Source: CAZEQK01 sp964514395 (GTDB lineage Bacteria > Bacillota > Bacilli > Tepidibacillales > Tepidibacillaceae). From it: a stretch of DNA of 41,725 nt. Of this stretch, positions 16,323-25,540 are shown piece after piece. Position numbers and translations under genes: made by a program. Position 1 is the first letter of the stretch. The number at the start of each line of letters is the position of its first letter. The stretch lies in NCBI GenBank assembly GCA_964514395.1, contig CAZEQK010000028.1:1-41725 (forward strand), given 5' to 3'. Under the pieces are notes generated by a model. The model was given only the letters and a program-made list of their open reading frames with translations. It did not search any database and was not told the DNA's origin.

Positions 16323-16936
16323 ATGAATATAATAACGGTGGAACGGATTGACTGGAAAAAAGAATTAAATAAATTAGGTTGGTATTCTAGTTTACAAAAT
16401 TTATTACAAAAGGGAGAGTTTCGCCATATACTGCTGAGCATGAGATTTCAGATGAGTTAACCACTTCCTTTGAAACATTAAGAAAAGCATTAAGCCCATT
16501 AAAGCATATGGAGAACTTTATTGCTTGGTTAAATTATAAAGCAGGCTATCAAATCATCAAGATACCAATAAATGATACCTTTGTCTATTGGATAAAAATA
16601 AATGGATTAGCATTAAATATCGAGCTTCATGACCGTTATGAAGGACATGGAGTAGTAAGCTTTGACATCCATATTTCATATATCGATAAAAATGGTACGG
16701 ATAAGGAATGGTTAGCTATCCTTCATGAATTATTAAATGTAGCAAGTGGAAAATATAATGATAAGGATGACTATCATGTGGATGACTGGCTTTATCCAGA
16801 AAATACAATAAAATTAACAGAGGAACAGCATAATCAATTTAAGCAAGCAATTGATACTTTAGAATCTATTGCTGAAGAGATGAATCTATCCATTGAAGAG
16901 CTTATCGAAAAATATAAAAGGCATGAATTATTTTAA
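16323..16936 (+). pseudogene. Hypothetical protein, frameshifted
   Basis: An AGGAGTGG site is followed by ATG 16323 reading MNIITVERIDWKKELNKLGW and on to QKGEF near 16425, after which this frame stops at TAA (about 16458). The coding signal resumes one base out of phase as SPYTAEHEISDELTTSFETL and continues through ATG 16508 to the stop at 16936. Adding one T in the TTTC at about 16421 would restore a 204-codon gene. The product is soluble, acidic and not recognised; the C-terminal 40 residues are helical and Glu-rich. ATG 16508 has no good ribosome binding site, so the downstream frame alone is unlikely to be a gene. A terminator follows at 16981. Confidence 0.6.
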
Positions 16937-16980
16937 GTTTAATGTAAAAATGACTTATCATATAACCTTTATAACAATCC

Positions 16981-17006
16981 AAGTCCCGCATAAAGCGGAC
17001 TTTTTT
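16981..17006 (+). terminator. Rho-independent terminator
   Basis: AAGTCCCGC and GCGGACTT form an 8-bp stem with one bulged C, loop ATAAA, followed by TTTT. Confidence 0.7.
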
Positions 17007-17082
17007 GCAACCAGACACCAGCAGCTTCGTAATAATTTTAAAGAATAGATATAGAAAAAGTGAATGGCTGGGGGACATAAGG

Positions 17083-17783
17083 ATGTCAGTTTTAGATGTT
17101 TCGATAAATAATGCAGGTTATCAAGATGAAAAAGAGGTAATTAGAAATATTGTTTTTTCAGTAGATGAAGGCAAATTAGTTGGATTAATCGGTGCAAATG
17201 GTGTAGGAAAAAGTACAACCATTAAATCGATATTGGGACTTCTAAAGGATATTCATGGTGAGATTAGCTTCAATGGAAGGAAAAATATCTACGCCATGTT
17301 CCAGAACAGCCAGTATACTATGATGAGTTAACATTGTGGGAACATCTTGATTTGGCTGCAACCATCATGGAATTAGATCGAGATTATTTTGAAACAAAGG
17401 CTAATGAATTAATCAAACAATTTCATATGGAAGCAGCAAAGCATCAAATGCCAAAGGGTTTTTCAAAGGGTATGCAACAAAAGCTTATGATCATTTTGGT
17501 ATTTTTAATTGATCCTGACCTCTATATTATAGATGAACCATTTATCGGTTTAGATCCGATGTCTGTAAAACAATTTTTGCTTCTAATAGATAAGGAGAAA
17601 CAAAGGGGAAAAGGAATATTGATGACAACCCATATCCTTGATACAGCTGAAAAAATATGTGATCGATTTATTATTATGAATAATGGAGAAATTATTTCTC
17701 AAGGTACTATAGCAGAATTACAAAATAGTATAAACCAGTATTCATTAATCGATATATTTTATGAATTGGTGGAGCGGAGTTAA
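17083..17783 (+). pseudogene. ecsA: EcsA-like ABC transporter ATP-binding protein, frameshifted
   Basis: ATG 17083 starts a frame with Walker A GLIGANGVGKSTTIKSILGL and runs to NGRKNIYA, then fails at TAA 17329-17331. From about 17298 the coding signal is one base out of phase: VPEQPVYYDELTLWEHLDLA, the signature region KGFSKGMQQKLMII, Walker B DLYIIDEPFIGLDPM, and switch His in MTTHILDTAEKICDRF. One missing base near 17296 explains both. The restored protein has about 233 residues and closely follows EcsA (VPE/IPE-x-PVYYDELT, GFSKGM). EcsA with EcsB affects protein secretion, regulated proteolysis and sporulation in B. subtilis. The cassette appears non-functional unless frameshifting occurs. 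Confidence 0.8.
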
Positions 17784-17994
17784 TATGAAACAAGCAAAAC
17801 GATTAGCTTGGATTCGAATGAAACAGGATTGACAGTTTCAATTAAAAGTATGGAAAAGCAGTGAATTGGATCATTTGGGTATATCTTATTCTTCCTTATA
17901 GCTTTTTCTTGTTATTTCAATACATAAGAATATGGCAGGGTACTTCTTTATGGGGAAATTATTTATCCTTATCAGATATCCTTGTTCTCCTATA

Positions 17995-18049
17995 TTTTTT
18001 CTCTTGGACTGGTAATATACGATTATTTATTACACTAGGAGATCAATTA
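17995..18049 (+). repeat. 55-bp direct repeat flanking the gap (left copy)
   Basis: These 55 bases, starting TTTTTTCTCTTGGACTGG and ending GATCAATTA, are identical to 18150-18204. They abut the first N. See the gap entry for the likely cause. Confidence 0.9.
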
Positions 18050-18149
18050 NNNNNNNNNNNNNNNNNNNNNNNNNNNNNNNNNNNNNNNNNNNNNNNNNNN
18101 NNNNNNNNNNNNNNNNNNNNNNNNNNNNNNNNNNNNNNNNNNNNNNNNN
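18050..18149. other. Assembly gap of exactly 100 N
   Basis: Exactly 100 undetermined bases, the usual placeholder for a gap of unknown size. Both edges carry the same 55 bp, so the two contigs most likely overlap and the gap has no real content. Confidence 0.95.
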
Positions 18150-18204
18150 TTTTTTCTCTTGGACTGGTAATATACGATTATTTATTACACTAGGAGATCA
18201 ATTA
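18150..18204 (+). repeat. 55-bp direct repeat flanking the gap (right copy)
   Basis: Identical to 17995-18049. Merging the copies joins GDQL before the gap to LIRQRKQ after it in the same frame. Confidence 0.9.
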
Positions 18205-19271
18205 TTGATAAGACAGAGAAAACAATGGATTGACACCATCATATCTGTCGGAATGAGATATTCAATAATCAAAGCAACGATTTCGAGCCTTTTAGTTTTT
18301 CTTATTTTAGCACCATTTTTGTTATTCTATCTCAAATTAAAAGCATATGAAACCCTGATGTTATTTTTAATCACTTATCTATTTCGAATCATTCATCTCC
18401 TGTTAAAACAATTTATTTCAATCTATTTTACTGGGATTAGAAAAATAGGGATATATATCATATCGATTTTCTTAAGCATATCTTTATACGTAGGAATCAA
18501 CTATTTTATACACGATACAGTTATAAAAACAGTCTTTGTCATATTGTTCATCTATCTATTTCGTAGAATGTATATACAAAGATTTTCGGTAAGATGGGCA
18601 TTTTATCAGGACTGTATGCATGAACAGGAGAATAAGTTGAAACTAGTTGGTATGTTTTTACAAGCCTCTACCTTTATTGGAGGTCCTGGGAGAAAGAAAA
18701 ATAAAAATAGTAAAAAAATACCTCTACTATTAAAAAAATCAAATCATATATTCAAGAAACGAACCCCAATGAACGGGTTAATTGAGATGTATATAAAATC
18801 TATTTTGCGAAATAAAAGTAGATTTTTGGGCTTGTTACAAATACTATCTATTTCGATATATGGCATGGTTATTTCCCCTTCATGGGTTAAAGTATTTATA
18901 TGGGTTTTTGCTATTCTTTTTTTAATACAATATTTAATGGGAATTTGGAAGGAAAACCAAGAAGTGACTTTTTTAGATTTGTTTTCGTGGAAGAATAACA
19001 TTAGGAGGAAGGCAGCTCAATTAAGCATTTTTTATATCTCACTACCCTTTATTACAATCATTAGCTTAGTGATTGGAATCATTATTCTATCTCCCTTATT
19101 CAGCATAATAATGGTGGTCTTTGGTGTAATCTTAGGATACTTTATCGCACTAGTAATCTCTATACACGCATAATAGAGCAATTAATACTTGATTAGTTTG
19201 ATTTTATACTATATTAAAACTAGAACGTATGTCTATTATAGAAATTAAACCCATATAGATACAAAGTTTAT

Positions 19272-19313
19272 TTTTATATCAGTTATTTACATGTGTAAAT
19301 AACTGATATAAAA
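19272..19313. repeat. Perfect 42-bp palindrome downstream of ecsB
   Basis: Two perfect 20-bp arms (19272-19291 and 19294-19313) surround a 2-base centre, TG. The left arm begins TTTTATATCAG and ends TTTACA. AT-rich, with terminal TTTT/AAAA, it may be a bidirectional terminator or a mobile element end. It lies 100 bases after ecsB and 105 bases before the peptide transporter. Confidence 0.85.
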
Positions 19314-19419
19314 TATATAATTAAGTTTAAGAAAAAATTATAAATTTCAAGTAATCAGAAAAAAGTGAATATTTAAAGTTTGTAGAATTCATATAGTATT
19401 AAAAAATTAGGATGAAAAA

Positions 19420-20430
19420 GTGGGTGAGGGAATGGAAGATGAAGCAATATTAGAATTAAACCAACTATCTACAACCTTTCATACGGATGATGGCATTGTA
19501 CCAGCAGTAAATGACGTTACATTTTCATTAAAACCTGGTGAAACATTGGGTATTGTAGGTGAATCAGGAAGTGGTAAAAGCGTAACCTCTCTATCTATCA
19601 TGGGACTTATCCCAAAACCTCAAGGGGTCGTAAAGGGCTCAATAAAATACAATGGAAAAGAGATGACTAAGCTTTCTGAGCATAAAATGAGACAACTCCG
19701 AGGTAATGAAATAGCTATGATTTTTCAAGAACCCATGACTTCCCTAAATCCAGTTTACACAATCGGAAATCAAATGAGAGAAGCCATTCAGTTACATATG
19801 AATTTATCGAAGAAGGAAGCAATAAAACGAGGAATAGAAATGTTGAATCAAGTTGGGATTCCTAGAGCAGCAGAAATCATGAATGAATACCCACATCAAT
19901 TATCTGGTGGAATGAGACAGCGCGTGATGATTGCAATGGCTATGTCCTGTAATCCTAATGTATTGATAGCAGACGAGCCTACAACAGCTTTAGACGTTAC
20001 AATTCAAGCTCAGATACTAGATTTAATGCGTAAATTAAAGGAGGATTTTAATACTTCTATATTATTAATTACCCATGATCTAGGTGTTGTTGCAGAAATG
20101 TGTGACAGAGTGATTGTTATGTATGCAGGAAAGATTGTTGAGGAAGCTGATGTTCGAACGATTTTCCATAAGCCTGTCCATCCTTATACAAAGGGATTAA
20201 TAAAATCAACACCACGTTTAGTTAAAAATGATAGCAAGCTGTACACAATACCTGGGAATGTTCCTAGTTTAAAGGAAATGCCAAAAGGGTGTAGTTTTGC
20301 TCCTCGGTGCGAATATGTTATGGATATTTGTCATGAACAGATACCAGACCTTGTTCAAATTGACACAAACCATAAGTCTAGATGCTGGTTAAACCATGAT
20401 GAATTGAGCAAAGAGGTGGAGATATCATGA
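19420..20430 (+). CDS. dppD: Peptide ABC transporter ATP-binding protein DppD/OppD
   Basis: The 336-residue ATPase energises peptide import. Motifs are Walker A GESGSGKSV, Q-loop FQEPMTSLNPVYTIG, signature LSGGMRQRVMI, Walker B VLIADEPTTALDVT and switch His in LLITHDLGVVAEMCD. The C-terminal oligopeptide extension has PKGCSFAPRCEYVMDIC with conserved Cys residues, a feature of DppD/OppD. GTG 19420 has AGGA at normal spacing; ATG 19432 sits too close to GAGGGA. The stop overlaps the start of dppF by four bases. It is the first gene of a five-gene set D-F-E-B-C. Confidence 0.93.
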   Translation: MGEGMEDEAILELNQLSTTFHTDDGIVPAVNDVTFSLKPGETLGIVGESGSGKSVTSLSIMGLIPKPQGVVKGSIKYNGKEMTKLSEHKMRQLRGNEIAMIFQEPMTSLNPVYTIGNQMREAIQLHMNLSKKEAIKRGIEMLNQVGIPRAAEIMNEYPHQLSGGMRQRVMIAMAMSCNPNVLIADEPTTALDVTIQAQILDLMRKLKEDFNTSILLITHDLGVVAEMCDRVIVMYAGKIVEEADVRTIFHKPVHPYTKGLIKSTPRLVKNDSKLYTIPGNVPSLKEMPKGCSFAPRCEYVMDICHEQIPDLVQIDTNHKSRCWLNHDELSKEVEIS

Positions 20431-21395
20431 CAGAGGCTATATTAAAAATAGAGAATTTAAAAAAACATTTTCCAATCTATGGAGGTATCCTTCAAAAAGC
20501 TGTTGGCTATGTAAAAGCTGTTGATGGTATTTCTTTTGAAGTGAAAAAAGGAGAAACCATCTCATTAGTGGGGGAAAGCGGTTGTGGAAAATCAACAACT
20601 GGTAGATCCATTATTAGATTACTAGAACCTACAGATGGAAACATTTTCTTTGAAGGGGAAAATCTAATCGAGTTAACGGATGAGGAAATGAGAAAAAAAA
20701 GACGAGATTTACAAATCGTATTTCAGGATCCTTTTGCATCTTTAAATCCAAGACATACCGTGCAAAGGATTATAGAGGAGCCTCTAATCGTTCATAATTA
20801 TGGTAATAGCAAAGAAAGAAAAGAAAGAGTTTATGAACTGCTAGAAACGGTTGGTTTACATAGGGAGCATGCAAAGAGATATCCTCACCAATTTAGTGGT
20901 GGCCAAAGACAACGGATTGGTATCGCTAGAGCTTTATCTGTGAATCCAAAGGTAATTATTGCTGATGAACCAGTATCAGCTTTAGATGTATCTATACAAG
21001 CCCAGGTATTAAATCTAATGGTAGAATTACAAGAAAAATTCAATTTAACCTACATATTTATTTCCCACGATCTTAGTGTGGTACGTTATATCTCTAATCG
21101 CGTTGGAGTGATGTATTTAGGTACTTTAGTAGAGCTAGCTGATAGTGATGAAATGTATGAAAATCCTTTACATCCATATACCCAGGCATTATTGTCAGCT
21201 GTACCAGAACCAAATCCAGATATTAAAAAGGATCGAATCCTTTTAACTGGTGATGTACCTAGTCCTGCTAATCCACCTTCTGGGTGTAAATTTCATACAA
21301 GATGTAAATATAAAATGGACATATGTGAAAAAGTTGATCCTAGCTTTTTAGATATTGGTAAGGGCCATTTTATTGCATGTCATTTACATCAATAG
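20427..21395 (+). CDS. dppF: Peptide ABC transporter ATP-binding protein DppF/OppF
   Basis: The 322-residue partner ATPase has Walker A GESGCGKSTTGR, the Q-loop VFQDPFASLNPRHTV, signature FSGGQRQRIGIARAL, Walker B VIIADEPVSALDVSIQ and FISHDLSVVRYISN. The C-terminal GCKFHTRCKYKMDICEK matches the oligopeptide-type extension. It overlaps dppD by ATGA, so the two ATPases are made in equal amounts. The binding protein gene follows after 113 bases. Confidence 0.93.
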   Translation: MTEAILKIENLKKHFPIYGGILQKAVGYVKAVDGISFEVKKGETISLVGESGCGKSTTGRSIIRLLEPTDGNIFFEGENLIELTDEEMRKKRRDLQIVFQDPFASLNPRHTVQRIIEEPLIVHNYGNSKERKERVYELLETVGLHREHAKRYPHQFSGGQRQRIGIARALSVNPKVIIADEPVSALDVSIQAQVLNLMVELQEKFNLTYIFISHDLSVVRYISNRVGVMYLGTLVELADSDEMYENPLHPYTQALLSAVPEPNPDIKKDRILLTGDVPSPANPPSGCKFHTRCKYKMDICEKVDPSFLDIGKGHFIACHLHQ

Positions 21396-21508
21396 AGAAG
21401 TAAGAATTAATTATGTTTTATGAAGGAGGTGTTACATTAGCATAAATTGGTTCGTAGTATTTTAAAAATATAAAGGAATAAATTGAAAAATTCAAGGGGG
21501 ACAATTTA

Positions 21509-23137
21509 ATGAAAAAATGGTTACCAGTATTTTTGGCACTAATATTAGTGTTTAGTTTAACACTAACTGGTTGTCAAAGTAGTCAAAAAACTTCTGATGA
21601 TGTTAACAAAAATGCCGACCAGCCTACACAAAAAACCTTAGTCTTTGGTCGTGGAGGAGATTCTAAATCCTTAGACCCAGCAAATGTTACAGATGGTGAG
21701 TCACTCAATGTTACTAATAACATCTATGATACTTTGATTGATTATAAAGAAGGAACGACAGATTTACAGCCAGCATTAGCTACATCTTGGGAATCCTCAG
21801 ATAACGATTTAACATGGACCTTCCATTTGCAAAAGGGTGTTAAATTCCAAGATGAAACTGATTTTAATGCAGAAGCGGTTGTATTTAACTTCAATCGTTG
21901 GATGGATAAGGATAATCCTTATCATCAAGGTAATTTCCCTTATTATGGCTATATGTTTGGTGGCTATAAGGGCGACGAAGGGCATGTTATTAAAGATGTA
22001 GTGGCGAAGGATGATTATACAGTAGTATTTCATTTAAACTCCCCACAAGGACCATTTTTAAGTAATATTGCAATGTCACCTTTTGCTATCGCATCACCTG
22101 CGGCAATTAAAAAGTGGGGAGATAAATTTGGTGAGCATCCTGTAGGAACTGGTGCTTTCACTTTTGATCAGTGGGTAAGAAATGACAAAATAGTATTGAA
22201 GAAAAATCCTAATTATTACAAAAAGGGTTATCCACTATTAGATGAATTAATCTTTAAATCTATCCCTGATAACTCCGCACGATTCATTACATTACAAAGT
22301 GGAGATATCGATATGATGAATGGTGTAAATCCAGATGATGTTACCATTGCAAAGAGTAATTCAGATTTAGCGGTATGGCAACGTCCAAGTATGAATGTTG
22401 GTTATTTAGCATTCAATACTCAGAAAAAACCATTTGATGATGTAAGAGTGCGTCAAGCATTAAGCATGGCGGTGAATAAACAAGGACTTATTGATGCTTT
22501 CTATAATGGTTTAGCGCAGCCAGCCAAAAACCCATTACCTCCATCTATTTGGGGATACAATGATAATATTAAAGATTATGAATACAATTTGACAAAAGCT
22601 AAGCAATTATTAGCAGATGCAGGTTATCCAAATGGCTTTGAAACAGACTTCTGGTATATGCCTGTACCAAGACCATATATACCACAAGGTAAAAAGATAG
22701 CAGAAGCAATGCAAGCTGACTTTGAAAAAATAGGTGTAAAAACAAAATTAGTAACAGAAGAATGGGCACCTTACCTAGATAAAACTGGTAATGGAGAACA
22801 TTCAATGGCATTATTGGGTTGGACTGGAGATAATGGAGATCCTGATAACTTCCTTTATGTATTATTAGATAAAGATAATGCAAAGGCTCCAGACGCAGGT
22901 AATATTGCTTTCTATAAAAATGATGCATTACATGATATCCTAATTAAAGCTCAACAATCTAGTGATATCGCAGAAAGAACCGATTTATACAAACAGGCAC
23001 AAGTTATTATTCATAATGATGCTCCATGGATACCTTTGGTTCATTCAACACCACCACTTGTAGGTAAGAAAAACATTAAAGGTTTTGTTCCTCATCCTAC
23101 AGGCTCAGATAAGTTTTATGCCGTTCATTTTGAATAA
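21509..23137 (+). CDS. dppE: Peptide-binding lipoprotein of the ABC transporter (SBP family 5)
   Basis: The 542-residue extracellular solute-binding protein has a lipoprotein signal (KKWLPVFLALILVFSLTLTG followed by Cys22) and family 5 features: LDPANVTDGESLNVTNNIYD, LATSWESSDNDLTWTFHLQK and FDDVRVRQALSMAVNKQGLI. It delivers dipeptides or oligopeptides to DppBC; glutathione or other peptide-like ligands are also possible. GGGGGACA precedes the ATG. The gene is the third in D-F-E-B-C, and a strong hairpin between it and dppB may raise its expression over the permeases. Confidence 0.9.
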   Translation: MKKWLPVFLALILVFSLTLTGCQSSQKTSDDVNKNADQPTQKTLVFGRGGDSKSLDPANVTDGESLNVTNNIYDTLIDYKEGTTDLQPALATSWESSDNDLTWTFHLQKGVKFQDETDFNAEAVVFNFNRWMDKDNPYHQGNFPYYGYMFGGYKGDEGHVIKDVVAKDDYTVVFHLNSPQGPFLSNIAMSPFAIASPAAIKKWGDKFGEHPVGTGAFTFDQWVRNDKIVLKKNPNYYKKGYPLLDELIFKSIPDNSARFITLQSGDIDMMNGVNPDDVTIAKSNSDLAVWQRPSMNVGYLAFNTQKKPFDDVRVRQALSMAVNKQGLIDAFYNGLAQPAKNPLPPSIWGYNDNIKDYEYNLTKAKQLLADAGYPNGFETDFWYMPVPRPYIPQGKKIAEAMQADFEKIGVKTKLVTEEWAPYLDKTGNGEHSMALLGWTGDNGDPDNFLYVLLDKDNAKAPDAGNIAFYKNDALHDILIKAQQSSDIAERTDLYKQAQVIIHNDAPWIPLVHSTPPLVGKKNIKGFVPHPTGSDKFYAVHFE

Positions 23138-23150
23138 ATAGTTGGTGGAG

Positions 23151-23180
23151 AAAAGGGTAGTATCAGATACTACCCTTTTT
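23151..23180 (+). terminator. Intra-operon terminator or mRNA-stabilising hairpin
   Basis: AAAAGGGTAGTATC (23151-23164) pairs with GATACTACCCTTTT (23166-23179), followed by T. It lies between dppE and dppB, so it probably lowers permease expression relative to the binding protein. Confidence 0.7.
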
Positions 23181-23211
23181 ATTCCATAACCATAATATTG
23201 GGGTTGAAAAT

Positions 23212-24216
23212 ATGTTATCTTACACGATAAGACGTTTATTTATGCTAATACCAGTTCTAATAGGGATGTCTATTTTGGTCTTTTCTATTATTCATCTTAT
23301 CCCAGGCGATCCAGCAAAAACAATATTAGGTCAAAAAGCAACACCTCAGGTTCTAGAGCAGATGCGTGAAGATTTAGGTTTAAATAAACCTTTAATGGTT
23401 CAATACAAGGATTATGTAGTCAACCTATTACATGGAAATCTAGGTAAATCGATTAGAACTGATGTACCGATTACTCAGGAAATGAAACCATATTTGGCAG
23501 CAACCATGGAATTGACTTTTTTCGCTATGAGCTTTGCCCTCATTATTGGGGTAAATGCAGGAATAATAGCAGCATGGAAACAAAATTCTTGGTTTGATTA
23601 TATAGCAATGCTTATTGCCTTGGTTGGAATATCTATGCCTGTATTTTGGCTTGGTTTAATGGAACAGTGGTTATTTGCTCAAAATCTTCACTGGCTTCCT
23701 TCTATAGGAAGGGCAAGTATATTACATCCGATTAAACCAATAACGAATTTTTATTTGATTGATACATTACTAGCAGGTAATTTTGAAGGTTTTAAAGAGG
23801 TAACAAAGCATTTAATATTGCCAAGCATTGCATTAGGAACGATACCGATGGCTATTATTGCAAGAATGACTAGGTCAAGTATGCTTGAAGTGATGAAATC
23901 AGATTATGTCCGAACTGCAAAAGCGAAAGGTGTAAACCAGTTTTTCCTAATTTATAAACACGCATTGAAAAATGCTCTTATTCCTGTTTTAACGGTAGTC
24001 GGTCTACAAATGGGTTTATTGTTAGGTGGAGCGGTATTAACCGAAACAATTTTTGCTTGGCCAGGCATAGGGAAATATCTTTATGACGCTATTTCTTATA
24101 GAGACTATCCTGTCATTCAATCTGGTATTTTAGTCATCGCATCCATCTTTGTATTTGTGAATTTAATAGTTGATCTTTTATACTCTTTCATTGATCCAAG
24201 AATAAGATATCGTTAG
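23212..24216 (+). CDS. dppB: Peptide ABC transporter permease DppB
   Basis: The 334-residue membrane protein has the DppB N-terminus (LSYTIRRLFMLIPVLIGMSI, then IIHLIPGDPAKTILG and LGLNKPLMVQYKDYV), six predicted membrane segments, and the EAA loop YVRTAKAKGVNQFFLIYKHA with the final LTETIFAWPGIGKYLYDAI. It forms the channel with DppC. GGGGTTG precedes the ATG about 8 bases upstream. The dppC start follows after 10 bases. Confidence 0.92.
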   Translation: MLSYTIRRLFMLIPVLIGMSILVFSIIHLIPGDPAKTILGQKATPQVLEQMREDLGLNKPLMVQYKDYVVNLLHGNLGKSIRTDVPITQEMKPYLAATMELTFFAMSFALIIGVNAGIIAAWKQNSWFDYIAMLIALVGISMPVFWLGLMEQWLFAQNLHWLPSIGRASILHPIKPITNFYLIDTLLAGNFEGFKEVTKHLILPSIALGTIPMAIIARMTRSSMLEVMKSDYVRTAKAKGVNQFFLIYKHALKNALIPVLTVVGLQMGLLLGGAVLTETIFAWPGIGKYLYDAISYRDYPVIQSGILVIASIFVFVNLIVDLLYSFIDPRIRYR

Positions 24217-24226
24217 GGGGTGGAAA

Positions 24227-25132
24227 ATGAGTATTAATGAACAACAAACTACTAATCAAACAGTAGCAGTTAAAGTATCTGATAAGAATTCTTCTCCTTG
24301 GCTAGATGCTTTTCGTAGATTAAAAAGACAGAAACTAGCAATGATAGGTGGAACAATCATATTATTCTTTATTTTAATAGCTATCGCAGCTCCTCTCCTG
24401 ACCTCTTATAGTTACAAAGGAGTTGATCTAGGTGCTCGATTTTCGCCGCCACTTTCAGAAGGACATTATTTTGGAGCGGATGATTTAGGAAGGGATTTAT
24501 TCACTAGAATTATTTATGGTGCCCGAATTTCCTTAAGAGTTGGGTTTCTAGCTGTGGTTGGCTCCATTATTGTTGGAACCTTTTTAGGATTATTAGCTGG
24601 ATTTTATGGTAAATGGGTAGATATGATTATTTCAAGGATTTTTGATATCATGTTAGCTTTTCCAAGTATCCTTTTAGCGATTGCTATTGTTACTATACTA
24701 GGGCGTTCATTGACCAATGCACTAATCGCCATTGCGATTATTAATGTACCAATCTATGGTAGGCTAGTACGCTCCAAGGTATTGAGTTTGAAGGAGGAAG
24801 AATATATAGTTGCGGCAAAAGCAGTCGGTATGAAAAACAGTAGGATTATTTTTCATCACTTATTACCAAATAGTATGACACCAATCATTGTTCAAGGTAC
24901 GCTAGGAATCGCTACTGCAATCATAGAAACTGCTGCATTAGGATTTCTTGGGTTAGGAGCTACCCCTCCATTACCAGAATGGGGTACGATGTTAGCTGAT
25001 TCTAAAGATTATATTCAGCTTGCTCCTTGGACTGTTATTTTTCCAGGAATATCAATTATGCTAGTTGTATTAGGTTTTAATCTATTTGGAGATGGTCTAA
25101 GAGATGCATTAGATCCTAAAATGAAACGATAA
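24227..25132 (+). CDS. dppC: Peptide ABC transporter permease DppC
   Basis: The 301-residue permease has the OppC N-terminal segment (WLDAFRRLKRQKLAMIGGTI), HYFGADDLGRDLFTRIIYGA characteristic of DppC, and the EAA loop YIVAAKAVGMKNSRIIFHHL ending with ALGFLGLGATPPLPEWGTML. It pairs with DppB. GGGGGTGG is the ribosome binding site. It is the last gene of the transporter unit; the argS promoter starts about 40 bases after the stop. Confidence 0.92.
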   Translation: MSINEQQTTNQTVAVKVSDKNSSPWLDAFRRLKRQKLAMIGGTIILFFILIAIAAPLLTSYSYKGVDLGARFSPPLSEGHYFGADDLGRDLFTRIIYGARISLRVGFLAVVGSIIVGTFLGLLAGFYGKWVDMIISRIFDIMLAFPSILLAIAIVTILGRSLTNALIAIAIINVPIYGRLVRSKVLSLKEEEYIVAAKAVGMKNSRIIFHHLLPNSMTPIIVQGTLGIATAIIETAALGFLGLGATPPLPEWGTMLADSKDYIQLAPWTVIFPGISIMLVVLGFNLFGDGLRDALDPKMKR

Positions 25133-25173
25133 AAATAAAAATGTCATTTTCGATAAAAAATCTTACGAATTCC

Positions 25174-25203
25174 TTGCATTTCCTACCTTAAATTGTTTAT
25201 AAT
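25174..25203 (+). promoter_or_regulatory. Promoter of the T-box/argS transcript
   Basis: TTGCAT (25174-25179) and TATAAT (25198-25203) are separated by 18 bp. Transcription would start near 25210, just before the T-box leader. Confidence 0.6.
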
Positions 25204-25224
25204 GTTTTAGAAAATAAATATGAA

Positions 25225-25515
25225 TAATGTTGATGATAAGGACAGTAGTTAAAGAGAAAAGATAAAGCGAGCTGGGTTGGTGAAAGCCAGTACTTATTCA
25301 TTTAATGAATCGCACCTTTGAAGCATTTAACTGAAAATAAGTAGGTTAAATCGGGTTTATTCCGTTATCTTGATAAGTGGACGAATCAGCCATTACAGGA
25401 TTTTTTCCTTTCCATTATGAATTGGGAGGTTGTCTGTATATGGATGTCTAGTCAAGAAGGGTGGTACCGCGAGATTTCCTCTCGTCTCTTTTATAGAGAT
25501 GGGGGTTTTTTTATT
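25225..25515 (+). ncRNA. T-box riboswitch leader for arginine
   Basis: The leader ends with the invariant T-box AAGGGTGGTACCGCG (25457-25471), which pairs in the antiterminator with the NCCA end of uncharged tRNA. The specifier triplet before ACC in GAATCGCACC is CGC (25311-25313), an arginine codon, matching the argS gene behind it. The terminator arm pairs CCTCTCGTCTCT with AGAGATGGGGG through several G-U pairs and is followed by seven Ts (25479-25512). Low arginine charging would therefore raise argS expression. Confidence 0.9.
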
Positions 25516-25540
25516 TTAAATAAAAGGTGGTTGATGTTAC

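Larger units (their letters stand above)
17785..19173 (+). pseudogene. ecsB: EcsB-like ABC transporter permease, disrupted and split by an assembly gap
   Basis: The frame starts one base after ecsA at ATG 17785 (MKQAKRLAWIRMKQD), hits TGA at 17830-17832 where Trp is plausible, continues QFQLKVWKS, then needs removal of one base near 17860 to enter NWIIWVYLILPYSFFLLFQY. After the 100-N gap it continues LIRQRKQWIDTIISVGMRYS to the stop at 19173. Collapsing the gap and its duplicated 55 bp and removing the one extra base gives exactly 411 codons, about the size of EcsB (408 residues in B. subtilis). Many hydrophobic segments are visible, as expected for EcsB. With one nonsense codon and one frameshift, the gene looks decayed together with ecsA. 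Confidence 0.75.

Noticed and set aside
22599..22928. Reverse-strand 109-codon frame inside dppE
   Set aside because: It is rich in Leu, Tyr and His from the codon bias of the real gene, and has no start signal.
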